In this document: piece after piece, positions 1-18,057 of the stretch
Numbering within the stretch: the first letter of the stretch is position 1
How the letters are laid out: each line of letters begins with the position of its first letter
Assembly (NCBI RefSeq): GCF_902148845.1
Contig: NC_043748.1
Span: 13,546,445 to 13,610,444 of the forward strand
Source: Salarias fasciatus
Taxonomy: Eukaryota; Chordata; Actinopteri; Blenniiformes; Blenniidae
Length of the DNA stretch: 64,000 bases
Direction: 5' to 3'
Made by a program: the position numbers and the translations under genes
Notes under the pieces: generated by a model
Told to the model about the DNA's origin: nothing
Database searches by the model: none
Seen by the model: only the letters and a program-made list of their open reading frames with translations

Positions 1-767
1 GTTGTAGACCACCTGGAAGAGAGAGAGAGAGAGACAGAAACAAGGTGAAATACTTAATGAAATAAAGTGCTCTATACTTGTTCCGGTGAGTTATTCCTTT
101 ATCTTACAAATCTTGCATATTTGCGATTTGAAGCATGAAATGTAGAAACAAACAAGTCAAAGAAAAACACTTGATCACATGTAAAAAGATAATATTTATG
201 ATCACTTTAGTGTAAAGTCAGGACTCTACGAAACAGGTGTCACAAGAAAATAAAACATAAAATTGGTTAATAATAGCTCCCTCTGGGATTAAAAAGCATT
301 TCTATTCTATTCAATAAATATATTTAGTGTGCCCTGCCTTACACGTGCAGTTTGGATCTCTATTAACATCAACATTGTTGAAATCTTTCATTCATAGTAA
401 CTTTAGTATTTCTAAATAAGATTTAAGAATTTCTTTCATCATTCAAAATAGATTATTTTGAAACTGCAAGTGTATGAAAATGAGCAAGTTTGAACATCAA
501 TCGTTATATGGATCGATGTGGGTCGTTTCATTTTACATGATGATGTGATCAATGACAAACTTTCCTTGATAAACAGATTTGTGTACTGTATTGTAGACAC
601 ATGAGCGCGTGCACGGTCCCGTGAGTCCAGCTGTTGCGGTGCGGGGCTGAACTGACCTTGTTGGCCAGCTTCTTGTTGAGCTCCTCGGCTATAGCGTCGT
701 TCAGCTGCCGGTGGAAGTCCCAGGGACAGATCCGGACAGTGTCCACCATCTCCACCAGCACGAACAT
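1..767 (-). CDS. polr3h: DNA-directed RNA polymerase III subunit RPC8 (RPB7-like), 5' exons only
   Basis: Stalk subunit of nuclear RNA polymerase III (RPB7/RPC8 family), which pairs with CRCP/RPC9 and helps initiation at tRNA and 5S genes. Coding exon 1 is 657-767: 37 codons starting [13 protein letters not shown] and ending NKKLANK, nearly identical to the human N-terminus as I recall it. The donor is AAG|GTCAGT. Exon 2 is clipped by the window edge: positions 1-12 read VVYN on the minus strand, directly after a pyrimidine-rich tract ending in TTCCAG. That is exactly the residue run following NK in the human protein. The remaining exons lie left of the window. The ATG at 765-767 is the first in frame and matches the conserved N-terminus. 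A GT-dinucleotide run lies only 16 nt upstream of it. The gene is tandem with, and downstream of, aco2. Confidence 0.95.
268..315 (+). repeat. Possible 3' tail of a fish LINE in polr3h intron 1
   Basis: The text CTCCCTCTGGGATTAAAAAG followed by short TTCTATTC units looks like the CCCTGGGATTAATAAAG-plus-short-repeat tail that ends many fish non-LTR elements. It is only about 50 bp and no coding part is present, so this is a resemblance, not a proven assignment. Confidence 0.35.
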
Positions 768-780
768 GATGCTCCGGGTC

Positions 781-783
<3 letters not shown>

Positions 784-817
<34 letters not shown>

Positions 818-833
818 ACACACAAACACACAC
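784..833. repeat. (CA)n microsatellite in the polr3h leader
   Basis: A perfect CA run occupies 784-816, followed by an imperfect CA-rich stretch to about 833. On the polr3h strand it reads as GT repeats 16 nt before the start codon, so it probably lies in the 5' UTR or core promoter. Confidence 0.9.
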
Positions 834-1600
834 GGAAACACACCGACCGCTGCTGCCAGCGAGACAACAGGCGGGAGATCAACCACTGACCATGTATTCT
901 TCTTATTCCTATCTTTCTTTAAAGTGATCAGAGTCTGGAAGACTCTAAATTCAAAACATTTACGACAGTCCGGGAAGCGCCATGACGTATCCGCGTGGTT
1001 TGAGACAGTCCGGCTTTACGGCCTGTCGCAAACCTTAAAGGTGCAGTACACTTTTTAATCCTCATCCAAACGTTTCATTCCAAAATACCTTAATTAAAAT
1101 TAATATATTATTAACCCATAAGATACCGTGTACCTTAATGAAAATAATCTCAAACACGGTTTAAAAAAGATTTTAGAAAAAATGCAGTGGAATAGGGTAA
1201 AAAAAATGAGGTAACAGCAATAAAAAACAAACAAAACGAATTAGCAATCCGAAATAAATGTTGACATACTTTCCAGCTCTGTCCATCTCAAGGATTTTAA
1301 TAATTATGGATCTCTTCATTCACGTTATCTACATTATGGTTAAGTAGAATTTTTAAATGCGAGTTTCTGTTATATGCTTCATACATGGCACTATACATCT
1401 GTTTTAAGATTCTTTATGGTGAATAAAGGGAGTGAAAATAATTCAAATATTAATATTCCACAATTTGGAAGTGCTTGAAGAAGGCAGTGGATAGTATTGG
1501 CTCATCAGGGATAAATAGGTGGTGTAAATATATATATAAACATTTTAGAAACAGACGTCGGTGAAAAATCGACAGAAAAACACAGAACTATTGACTTCAG
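834..1600. other. Upstream region of polr3h; no gene seen
   Basis: Non-coding. It should hold the polr3h promoter (minus strand). The 10-mer GACAGTCCGG occurs twice, near 965 and 1005, and a CRE-like TGACGTA lies near 984. At 1035-1049 the sequence TTAAAGGTGCA matches the end of the TTAA-flanked MITE found at 62490, but no second end is visible nearby. The rest is AT-rich with no open frame that resembles a known protein. Confidence 0.5.
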
Positions 1601-1609
1601 AATTGAATC

Positions 1610-1615
1610 TTTATT
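1610..1615 (-). terminator. Candidate distal polyadenylation signal for aco2
   Basis: TTTATT on the plus strand is AATAAA on the minus strand, with a T/G-rich downstream element. It would give aco2 a 3' UTR of about 3.1 kb. Confidence 0.4.
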
Positions 1616-4600
1616 AATTTTCTATTCATACTGTAATTACAAAGGTATAAGCTACAAAACCGCAGGCATTCTGACTGGTTTACGCTCACAAAATTACAGT
1701 TTAGTACTAAAACAGGAGAATGAGGATAATCATCACTATACAACAGGACCATCCGTTAATAACTCATTTCTTATTTACTGCATCTGAACAAAGGAAGGAT
1801 GAATTTCACATAAATCAGCAGGACTGTGACTGAATGAAGCACACCTGAGTGCAAAATCCCACAGCGGGCATTACCAACCATCACAATGCTTTCATTCACT
1901 ACAATGTTTGATTCGTTACAGGAGAACTTTAAAGTAACAACTTTTGTTTCAAAATAAGTCACGGATGACCATTGTATCTTAATATTTTCATTCCATCTTC
2001 AGTTGGAAATTAGATTTGAATGATCAAAGTGAGGAACAAAACAAGAACAGTTTTTTTGTCCATTGAGCAGCGGACTGTCTATTAAACAGATTTAACCTTG
2101 AAAAGAGTCAGTCGTTTCCATGAGCCGTTCAAAGTTTCGCTGAAGTAGTTTCAAACCAGGGGAACAATATGAAGAAAAGAAATACAAAACCATTCCGAGA
2201 CACTTCGGCTATTTCAAAGATTCACTTTCCTTCAAAAGCAGCTTTAACAATCAGCTAAACTCTGACATGACTTTTCCCCAAACGAAAAAAAACAATCCAG
2301 ATGTGTTGCACAGATGTGTCAGGCGGTCTGTGAATGTGATGAACAGACATATCACAACACCACAGAGGCCGCTCTATTTCACACAAAAAAAAAAAAAGAA
2401 AAGAAAGAAAATCACAGCTCTTTCAGACAGGCAGGATACAGTATCCGGCTTTCTCTCGTGTCTTTAATATATTAATATAATATTATTTATACATATATAT
2501 CTTTCTATGTATATAGGATAATCCCTTACTTATGTACACACCACTGTAAAAAATGTACCTTTATATCACATCATCTATAATGGGTTTACCCTTTGAACTT
2601 GGGGAAATACCTCAGAAAACTGTATTTTTAACATTTTTTTATTCTCGGTAATGCAACTGTAAAATTAAACTTATACAAGTTTTCTATGTTTGGGCACAAA
2701 TGGTCTTTCTACGAACCCTCGTCAGTGAATTGAGTGGCAGGTCATGTGTCATTCTTATATATTCACATGTGCTGAAGGTGAAATGTGTCGAGGAAAAACA
2801 GACAAGTGCGTCTTAACACTACTTTTCTAACTCTACAAAGTGCTAGTATACAGGCATCTGGACACTAGATTGTGCGTTGAGTGTGCGATGGAGGTTCGAA
2901 CCTCCACCCGAACAAAAACATTCACTTCGAAGACGAGGACGCATGGTCATCTCCCATCACGGCGCACAGAGACGGTTCACACACACACACACACACACAC
3001 ACACAGGAGTTCTCAGACAGCAGGGGGGCAGACACACCCAGATATACACACACCACAAAACACAGAGGGAAGGTCAAAATCAGCAAAACACAACAGCGGT
3101 CAATACAGGAACATTTTCACCCATTCAGGTGTTACCATTGTGCAAAGAGACAGAAGAAGGAAGCAGGCAGCATAATACGGACTCTGATGTAGCGAATTAG
3201 AGGAGTTGTGGTGAAGAAGAGTGGAACAGCAGCAACACGGGTGCGAAAGCAAATAAAAAACACACAGACTGCGAGTTAGACGCAACGGGACCTCGCTAAT
3301 AATGCTTACAGTCCATAAGAGAGCCCAGGAGTTTGGTTACACTGTCATCCAAATAACACATTAGCATTTGTTTTAGTGTTTATAACTGCTCCATGTCTTC
3401 CTGTTTAGTGCAAAAACATCATTTTACATCTGATGTATCTGGGTGGTCACGTCCACACTCCTGGTTACCAAAAGAACATCTTACAGTGACAATCTCATGT
3501 GTAAGCGAACCTTTAAATAAATCCAACACATTTTAAAACGATACACGGTGAAACGTGTGTGTGTGTGTGTGTGTGAGACTTTTGGTCATGTCTAAACTTT
3601 CTGATTTTCGTGAGTACAAGTAACTTGTAAAGACCTTTAAAAGCAAGTGAAAAAGCTTGTTTTGGCATGTTCTATGAGTGGGTAGATCAAAACCAGGCCA
3701 GACTCATCAAAGGCCTACAGCATCTCCAACTTTCTTCCCAGCATTCTCTAGCGACATTTAATTAAGCTGGGTGATAATCGGGTTAATGTCTTGCTGGGTG
3801 AAACTCGGGGGTTTGCAGTATTTGTGTTGATGAGAAAAGCTTTTTTGAAGGTGAACTAAATCACATATTACTGAAGTCATGTATGATGGCTCACAGAAAA
3901 ATCAATAAATACCACCATGTTTAACACACACAACACACTTTCTCCAACATTTACCTGGTTAACAACACAAATCAAGGTATTAGTGCAAAAGAAATATTTG
4001 TCATACAGTTTTAGCAGTTTATAAGAATGTTGTAACACCAGACTGGCGGCAGTCTGAACTCCCAACAAAGAGAAATGGCTTAAAAATTGAGAAAACTGTT
4101 TCATCTACTCATGGACATATTCATGAAGAATTGCATTTGTAGATAATCAAACGCAGCTCCTGCATGTTTCAGGAGCATCAGGCTTCGGTGACACACACAC
4201 TGTTTTCAAGCGTGCGAGCAGGGACACACCTGAAACACGCAGGACGCCACTGCCCTGGAAGATGAATTATTCAACAATGACAACCACGCCATGTCGAAAC
4301 ACACATGCACCAGTGAGCAGCTTTTGCCGTTTTCATGCCGTTTGTACTCGGCAGCTTCATTTGGGGGGGGAAAAAAAATCAGCGTCTGTGTGTGACATTT
4401 TCAACCGATTGGTGCTGACGGTAACAGAAACGAACTGCCGAGCTCCAGTATTGTCAGTCCGTGTGTGTAATTCTACCTGTGGAGGTGGGAGTGCTTCCAC
4501 GCTAATCCTGTCTGCATATAAGTGCTCATGTTGGTATGTGAGTGTGTGCGCTTTTCAATCGGTACAGCGACATTGTGTTTGTGTGTGTGTGTGTGTGTGT

Positions 4601-4627
4601 GTGCGTGCGAGAGAAGGTGTTTGTGGG

Positions 4628-4633
4628 TTTATT
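4628..4633 (-). terminator. Candidate proximal polyadenylation signal for aco2
   Basis: Minus-strand AATAAA about 130 nt beyond the aco2 stop codon. The downstream sequence is CA-rich, not G/T-rich, so its strength is uncertain. Confidence 0.4.
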
Positions 4634-4761
4634 CTTTAAATTTAAAAGCGGGCGTCATCTCTCCCTCGTTCCACATTCCAATCCTTCAGAAACAACCCCC
4701 AAACCCTCGCAACAGCCCCTCCTGGCTCCTCCTGGCTCCTACTGCTCCTTCTCTTCACCGT

Positions 4762-11693
<6,932 letters not shown>

Positions 11694-11704
<11 letters not shown>

Positions 11705-11747
11705 TTTGGAGTTATTTAACGGTATCGGTCGCCTTCCTGTGACGTCA
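11694..11747 (-). promoter_or_regulatory. aco2: aco2 core promoter: palindromic CRE and YY1-like start
   Basis: A perfect TGACGTCA lies at 11740-11747, 36 bp upstream of the aco2 ATG. The start codon sits inside AAAATGGCGGC, which fits the YY1 motif common at promoters of nuclear genes for mitochondrial proteins. No TATA box is seen. The factors are inferred from motif matches only. Confidence 0.5.
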
Positions 11748-13555
11748 TCTGATTCGCTATGGCTTGTTGGTCTTGGTTATTTATTAATCTTTTTTCGCTT
11801 AATTTTCTAAAAGTAAATGACATTGTGAGCGATATCTACAATATTTTTGTTTAAAATTGTAGGGTGAAGTCCAAAGAAATTTTTCATTGAATTCTTCATA
11901 TTATTTAGTTAAAAGCAATGCTTCAGTTCTTCATTTTAGTGTATTTTATATATTTTTGCATCAAAATTAACATGCCTTATTTATTTTAGAGGGTCCCTTA
12001 AAGTGTTTGTAAAAAAAAAAAAACAAAACAGAAAAATGGCCAGCATTTTCTTTAAAATTAACTCACCTTCATTCCTTTTTCAGCAACACATTTTCAACTG
12101 AACAACAGTACAAATGGCATTCTGTGAACAATAGCAATTTTATCAGAACAGTAAAAGCGCAACAGTACAGAGATCTCATCCTAGGGAGTACAGTTTTAAT
12201 TGCCTTTAGTCTGTCAGTTTGACTAAGAAAATGCAATGATTGAACTTGTTATGGAAAAGCAATAAAACACGAGTGAATGTAATACTTTGACAAAGTATTA
12301 GCGGTAAATCTGATTTAAGATATGATCTATGACGACATTAAAAAATTAGCTGCAAGAGGATGCATGATTGGAGTCAGATGTACATAGCAACATAATATCA
12401 TAAGTATCACAGCTCATAGGCTGTTCCAAATAAGTTCTTTGAGGATTACTATTACATTGATACAGTTTTGTTGTTTTATTGGAGGTTATATTCAGCTGAG
12501 GATAGGAAAAGATATTTTACCTTGCTGACATGTTTTGACTGAGTGTACAGTCTTCCTCAGGATGTCATCTGACATCTTTTATCAGAGGTAAAACATGCAT
12601 GTTGTTATTCAGAAAATAACAAAATTCCAAACAAATACATGACAACGATGAATATAATCCATCTAGTTATTTTCAGCCCTTCTACCACTATTACTAAACT
12701 GAAAACTAATTATATGTACATGCATTTAAGTTGTTTTCCCCTGTTTTTGTTGTCCTTCATTTTTCTTAACCAAAATTAAGTGTGTTTACTGGTGGATAAG
12801 CCCATAAACTAGAATAAAATTAAATGATATTAATAAAAGGCAATAAAGTTTTGTTTACATGATTATTCAAGGTTTAAGTATTAAGAGTCATTCAAGTAAA
12901 TAAATGTAATCATTCTTGCAATTTTATGAAAGATTTAAATCCCTGATCCTCAAGATGGACATTCTTGAAATTATATATGTGAAAAACATACAGCTTACAA
13001 AATCTTTAACTCCATTATAACCGAGGGTATTTTCTCCCTGGCACATCATTTCCCACAAGCCCCTGCTAGAAGTCAGGTTGTTTTAGTCGTTGCAGCCCAA
13101 TAATCTGCGGACCCGCCCCCATCTCAGCCAATAGAGTCTCTGTTGCCATCACCGCTTATATTTTTAGTAAATTGTTGGGCACCGTAGAAAACTACAAATA
13201 TCTCTCCGCGGTGTAAAATAGAGCACGCGCGTCAATTTCAGATACCATTTCATGAATACACGTGTTTTATGTGCATTCTTTTCAATATGTAAAAGAGAAA
13301 ACATGCCAATGGGGATGAAATGTAGAACTTGAAGACATCAGGTGCAGTTTCACGGTTTGTTTTTATGATAAATTGGTGGTTCTTTCAAATAAACACAAAT
13401 CCAGCAGCATGGAAATTTAATCTATAACGTGCTGATTGCGGGAGATGTGAAAACATGGCGGAATGTGCAGAAGATAATAATAATAGAGCAAAGCGGCTGT
13501 TCTCATGTGGAGAAAGTAGTCCCTGCCGTCACGGGGGTGTGGGCGAGTCACGCTG
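11748..13555. other. aco2-tob2 divergent intergenic region
   Basis: No coding sequence is recognised. The right part should carry tob2 upstream elements: a GC box (CCGCCCCC) and a CCAAT box near 13110-13135. The interval is about 1.9 kb, so this is not a tight shared promoter. PHF5A, which sits next to ACO2 in human, has no recognisable exon here. Confidence 0.6.
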
Positions 13556-13563
13556 TATAAATA
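13556..13563 (+). promoter_or_regulatory. tob2: TATA box of tob2
   Basis: TATAAATA in the context CGCTGTATAAATACGCCG. It would place transcription start near 13585, within the non-coding first exon that ends at the donor at 13847. Confidence 0.7.
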
Positions 13564-13584
13564 CGCCGGGTTGTCAAACAGTAA

Positions 13585-16269
13585 ACTTTCGCTGGACCCT
13601 CCATGCAAAGTGCCACCTGAAGACTGGAGACCATCTGACTCTGGGCAGCGGCGACAGGGGGTGGAAAAGAGGACCGAGGTTGGGGGAAAACACACACACA
13701 TACACACACACACACGCACACGCACCTGGGGGGCGGTTTTACATTTGAACCAGTGACTCGACACATCCGCCGAGAAAAACAGAAACATCACACGGAGAAT
13801 AAAAGACAGAAACGCAGGAGTACAAGCCAAGGCATTTCTGCAGATAGGTGAGTAATTAATGTCATGGCATGAAATCGGCTGATTCTGTGTGAATGTGCTT
13901 TATCATGTGTTGATTGACAACTGCAATGCTGCTGTTTGGTGGTGTTTTTTTTTCCACCTTTAATGCGCTGACTGTAATGAATGGCTGTGCTGGTTCAGGC
14001 ATTGAATGAAGCCAAAGCCTCTTGTTTTTTTCCAGTATACCAATCCGAGAACGAGAGAGATCAAAATGTTTCTTTTGCTGTCTTGTGCTGGAAACGACTG
14101 GCTTCTTGATTGCTCCGTCGCTGAGTCAATAGGCTGCTCACCACTTAATTAGCTTTATAATTCAATTCACAGCGACTGTTTGGAGAAGGGGGGGGGGGGG
14201 GGGGGGGGATTCTCCACCTGCTCCGCTGCCTTTTGACTGACATATGGCACTGATAATCCAGGTAGCCCCTGCTGCTGCCTCTCAGCTGGCCATCACTAAT
14301 GCAAAAATAGGGAAATATTTATCCATTCCCACTATATTCATGCGCATTAACAGCAGTGCAAAAAAAAAAAAAAGGAAAATCTTAAATCACTCTGAATGTA
14401 CAGAAATCATAACATTACGTATATTCTCTGTGCAGGTAGGCCTCTAAAATCAGTTTTTAAGATGTTTTCTAGTTACTGCAGGTAATCTTTTTTTAAAAGG
14501 GAATAAGCTGTGGCTGTGCTGCTTCATAGTTAAAAGGCTGACATGCAGCGGGTGGTGAGCAGCACACACTGCTTTCATAATGAGTCAATGTAAACAAAAA
14601 TAACAACCCAGATTGCATTGATGCTCTGGCGCTCAACAACAGGCCCACAAACAAGAAAGCTGCTCTATCAAACCTACATGTGAACTATACAACTGAGAAT
14701 GTTATGATGGAGATTTATAGGTTTAATTTTTTTATATATATATTTAAAAGGTAACGTTTTACTTTTGAAGCTCTTCTAAAGTAATATTTCTGCACATATG
14801 ACCTGTGCTCTCCCTCTCATGTCATTGGATGACATTGGATCTTGAGCATCTCGCTGTTTTCTTTTTATAATGAGAGGTTCGAAATGCAGTGGATGCAGTC
14901 TGAGCCCCAGCCATTTCTGCGCTCAGGCTTTTTCCTGTGCTGATGGCTGTTGCAGGGGTATCTTTTTCCTCAGTCACCGTAACTCATTTTTAATTAAAGT
15001 GGTGGTGGGGGAGAAACATTTCGCCATGGATGATGCAAAGAGAGGAAAAAAAAGGCCCTATTTATAGCTTCACTATACCCAACGCTCCTATCCCATCCCT
15101 CCAATGTCACCCTTTTCCATGTAAACGTCGTCTCGAATCGTCACTCATGCAACCCGGCATCCAGGCTGTGCAGCTTTATTTGTAATAACATTAGAATTGT
15201 CTTTAATCTGAGGCGTCTTTCTAATCTTAGCCACCGAATCCCCATCTGGCAGGGAAGTGAATGTGAGGGGATTGTTTGTGTATGTGTGTGCGTGGGTGTG
15301 GGAGGGAGGGTGAGCGATGGAGGGAGGGAGGAGATGAAGAGAGGAGGCGATCGCTCGTGCTGCACACTGGGAAACTGTGTTTTATGCAGTCTTACTGTCC
15401 TGCCATTTTGCACAGCTTCCCCAGTAAAGGGCTGTGTTTTGGTTTTTGAGCTACCCTTCAGTTGACTGTTGACCAGATGATAAATGGACTCCGTGTGGGT
15501 GAAGCACTAAGCAAGAAGCATTTCATGGGATCAGATTCAGATTATGCAGGATTTATGAAGCTCGCAATCTGTTACGTCCATCAGTGCATCCCGCAGCTGA
15601 TTAAAGCCTGAAATAGGAAACACTACATTTATCACTGCTGTTCCTGAATGTCGAATGCAGTGCAGGCAGTTTGGTCGCTTTGCTTCAGAACTCGGGTTGT
15701 TTTTATGCATTTGCATTGGTTTCCTGCAGCTTCTCATTTGAATGCTGTCTGCAGTCATGAACATGTTGTCCTCTGATTAGACGACCAGAGTGTCGGTACA
15801 GGACAGGCTTCAGAATTGTACCGAGTCCAGAGTCTGTATAGATTGAAACTTTATTTAATCAGCGTCAGATTGGACCAGAATTCTGTGTTTGTTCAGCCTG
15901 TTGTGGCAAAAAACGAACTTAAAATGCTTTTTCATCACAGTGCAGTCAGAATCAGGATATGCCATGTTTATTTTACACTTTCATCTCTCAAATAACAATA
16001 ATATGCAAGTTTCAGGACAACTATTAAAAATCTTCTTCAGTTTTACTTTTGCTGTTGTCTTTCAACATGCCATGAAATGAGTTCGACATGTGAAAAGTGT
16101 TTGTAGAAGATGATCATATTAGGAGATTATTCTGCTGCTTCCTGTAACGCTGTAGCTTTCAGGGTCCAGAAAATATCTGTGATTAACAGTTTGCAGTTGG
16201 ATAACAGCAGAATAACAACAGATCCCTCATGTTCATGCTGAGTAAAATTGTTTTCTTCTTCCTTCACAG
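13585..16269 (+). other. tob2: tob2 non-coding first exon and intron 1
   Basis: Exon 1 (about 13585-13847) has no start codon leading into the TOB frame and ends at a strong donor, ATAG|GTGAGT. It contains a CA microsatellite at 13689-13715. The intron runs to 16269, where CTTCCTTCACAG precedes the second exon. Inside the intron is a run of 21 G at 14188-14208, and nothing else recognisable. Confidence 0.65.
14188..14208. repeat. Poly-G run (21 G) in tob2 intron
   Basis: Uninterrupted G homopolymer on the plus strand; the exact length may be affected by sequencing. Confidence 0.85.
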
Positions 16270-16472
16270 TTGGGACCAGAAAACGAGATTTGAAAACAGC
16301 CTGCAATCTGTTGCCTCTGCCTTCAAGGTGCCTTTTATCATGGCGATGCTAAGAGAATCACACATTTTACAATAAGCTGCGGGAGGAAACTGACAAACGG
16401 CTGCCTCGCCAAACTCTTTGCACCATCGTCTTGAACACTTTGCTCCCACGACGGCGCCAGCCCGGTGCAGCC

Positions 16473-17675
16473 ATGCATCTGGAAGTGAAGGTGGCGCTCA
16501 ACTTCATCGTGTCCTACCTATACAACAAGCTGCCTCGGCGCCGGGCCGACCTCTTCGGCGAGGAGCTGGAGAGGATACTGATGTCTCGTTTCGAGGGCCA
16601 CTGGTACCCCGAGGCACCGCTCCGAGGTTCCGGCTTCCGCTGCATCCACCTGGGAGCGCTGAGGGACCCCGTGGTGGAGCTGGCCGCCAAGAGAAGTGGA
16701 TTGGACACGGAGGAAGTGCGTGCGAATGTTCCTGCGGAACTGAGCGTGTGGATCGACCCCTACGAGGTGTCCTACCAGATCGGGGAGAAGGGGGCAGTGA
16801 AGGTGCTCTACCTGGAGGACCCTCCGGGCCTCGGCTGTGACAGCGAGCGAGCCGAGGGGCCGATCCGAGAGGGCGAAGCGGAGGCCGAGGAGACCAAGAA
16901 CCTGGGCTTCAACCCCGATGCCCAAGTCTTCGTACCGATCGGAAGCCAGGCGTCTCCTGCCCTCATGCCGTCGCTCTCCAGCTCCCCCACGCCCCTGTCT
17001 GCCCCGTCCTGCCCCGGGCTCTTCAGCTACCCCAGCTCCAGCACGCCCACCGACCCCGGCGTCCACTCCTCCAACACCTCCACCCCGTCCCCCCCCAGCA
17101 GCGGGCTGCCCTACCTCGCCGCTCAGCAGCCGCCAGCCGCTCTCCCCGCCGCCCGTCCCCAGCCCATCACCTTCACCACCGCCAGCTTCGCCGCCACGAA
17201 ATTCGGTTCGACCAAAATGAAGAAGTGCAGCGGGGCCGGGTCGGCGGCCGGCTCCGGCGTCATCGTGCCGCCGTCGCAGAGGATGCTCTCCCGCTCGCCC
17301 ACCACCATCTCTGCGCCGGAGCTGCTCAAGCACAAGCCCCTGTCGCTGTCCCTGCACTCCCTCGGAGGCCCCATCCCCAGCCAGCTCTCCCCCAATGCCA
17401 AAGAGTTCGTATACCCAGGATCCCCGGGCCCCCTCTACTTCGACGCCGACGCCCAGCCCATGCAGCCTCACGCCAGCCCCTTCCAGCCCCCGCACACGGT
17501 CAACGCCCACCCCTCCTTCGACCCGTTCTCCAGCCCTCCTGCTCAGAGCGTGGGCATCATTGGCAGCAACGGGGGAATCTCTTACATGGAGAAGCCGCCA
17601 TTTGTGGAAGGTTTAGGAAGCTACAATTTGCAATATCCTAGTCAGTCCTTCCAGCCGGTGGTGCTGGCAAACTAA
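16473..17675 (+). CDS. tob2: Protein Tob2 (BTG/TOB anti-proliferative family)
   Basis: BTG/TOB adaptor that links the CCR4-NOT deadenylase (through CAF1/CNOT7) to poly(A)-binding protein and restrains cell growth. The coding region is a single exon of 400 codons, as usual in TOB genes. Residues 1-115 form the BTG domain ([58 protein letters not shown]). Two PAM2-type motifs for PABPC1 binding are visible: [13 protein letters not shown] near residue 146 and [12 protein letters not shown] near residue 305. The middle is Ser/Pro-rich, and the end FQPVVLAN is typical of TOB. I call TOB2 over TOB1 from [20 protein letters not shown] and [10 protein letters not shown]-type wording plus the neighbours. 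The ATG at 16473 (GCAGCCATGC) is the first ATG in frame. The exon is far more GC-rich than its flanks. Confidence 0.95.
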   Translation: MHLEVKVALNFIVSYLYNKLPRRRADLFGEELERILMSRFEGHWYPEAPLRGSGFRCIHLGALRDPVVELAAKRSGLDTEEVRANVPAELSVWIDPYEVSYQIGEKGAVKVLYLEDPPGLGCDSERAEGPIREGEAEAEETKNLGFNPDAQVFVPIGSQASPALMPSLSSSPTPLSAPSCPGLFSYPSSSTPTDPGVHSSNTSTPSPPSSGLPYLAAQQPPAALPAARPQPITFTTASFAATKFGSTKMKKCSGAGSAAGSGVIVPPSQRMLSRSPTTISAPELLKHKPLSLSLHSLGGPIPSQLSPNAKEFVYPGSPGPLYFDADAQPMQPHASPFQPPHTVNAHPSFDPFSSPPAQSVGIIGSNGGISYMEKPPFVEGLGSYNLQYPSQSFQPVVLAN

Positions 17676-18022
17676 GCCTTCATTTGCGATAAGAATGGTT
17701 GTAGGAGGAGTCCACGCTCCAGATATTTTCAGTTTTTCTAACAAACTGTTCTAATACTAATACACGTTAAGAATTAGTTTTACTACAAACATTTAAAATC
17801 TCAGACCCACCGAATATTCCATGTGACTTGTTTGGTATGTCTCTGAATCCCAACCCCACCCTGCCCGTCTCCGTAGCTGTTACTCGTCACGTTTTTTGTG
17901 TGCTGGTTCCGACAGACGTCGGTGGATGGGTGGGTGGGTTCGGGAGAGTTTCTTACTACCTTGTAGTCATTGCCAATCTCGTCTTGTTTATTTTTGCAGC
18001 GAATGTTAACGTGAGAAACTTT

Positions 18023-18057
<35 letters not shown>

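Larger units (their letters stand above)
1610..4761 (-). other. aco2: Probable long 3' UTR of aco2
   Basis: No coding signal is seen on either strand between the aco2 stop and about 1.6 kb. Two minus-strand AATAAA signals could end the message: a proximal one at 4628-4633, 130 nt past the stop, and a distal one at 1610-1615. The distal one is followed on the minus strand by a T/G-rich stretch such as GTTCTGTGTTTTTCTGTC, a good downstream element. The proximal one is followed by CA-rich sequence, which is a poor one. The stretch also holds CA/GT microsatellites at about 2977-3005, 3555-3576 and 4579-4602. Treating all of it as UTR is inference. Confidence 0.45.

Noticed and set aside
711-1058. 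Long frames through the CA repeat near polr3h
   Set aside because: They are Thr-His runs from the CA dinucleotide and overlap the real polr3h exon on the other strand.
11748-13555. phf5a between aco2 and tob2
   Set aside because: Looked for because of the human order; no CXXC-rich exon starting MAKHHPDLIF or similar was seen.
16431-16472. Extension of tob2 upstream of the ATG at 16473
   Set aside because: The upstream frame is open but begins with TTG, and the added residues do not match TOB proteins, whose N-terminus is the [10 protein letters not shown]-type start.
16518-17510. 330-codon minus-strand frame under tob2
   Set aside because: A shadow of the GC-rich tob2 coding exon: Gly/Arg-rich with no known domain.
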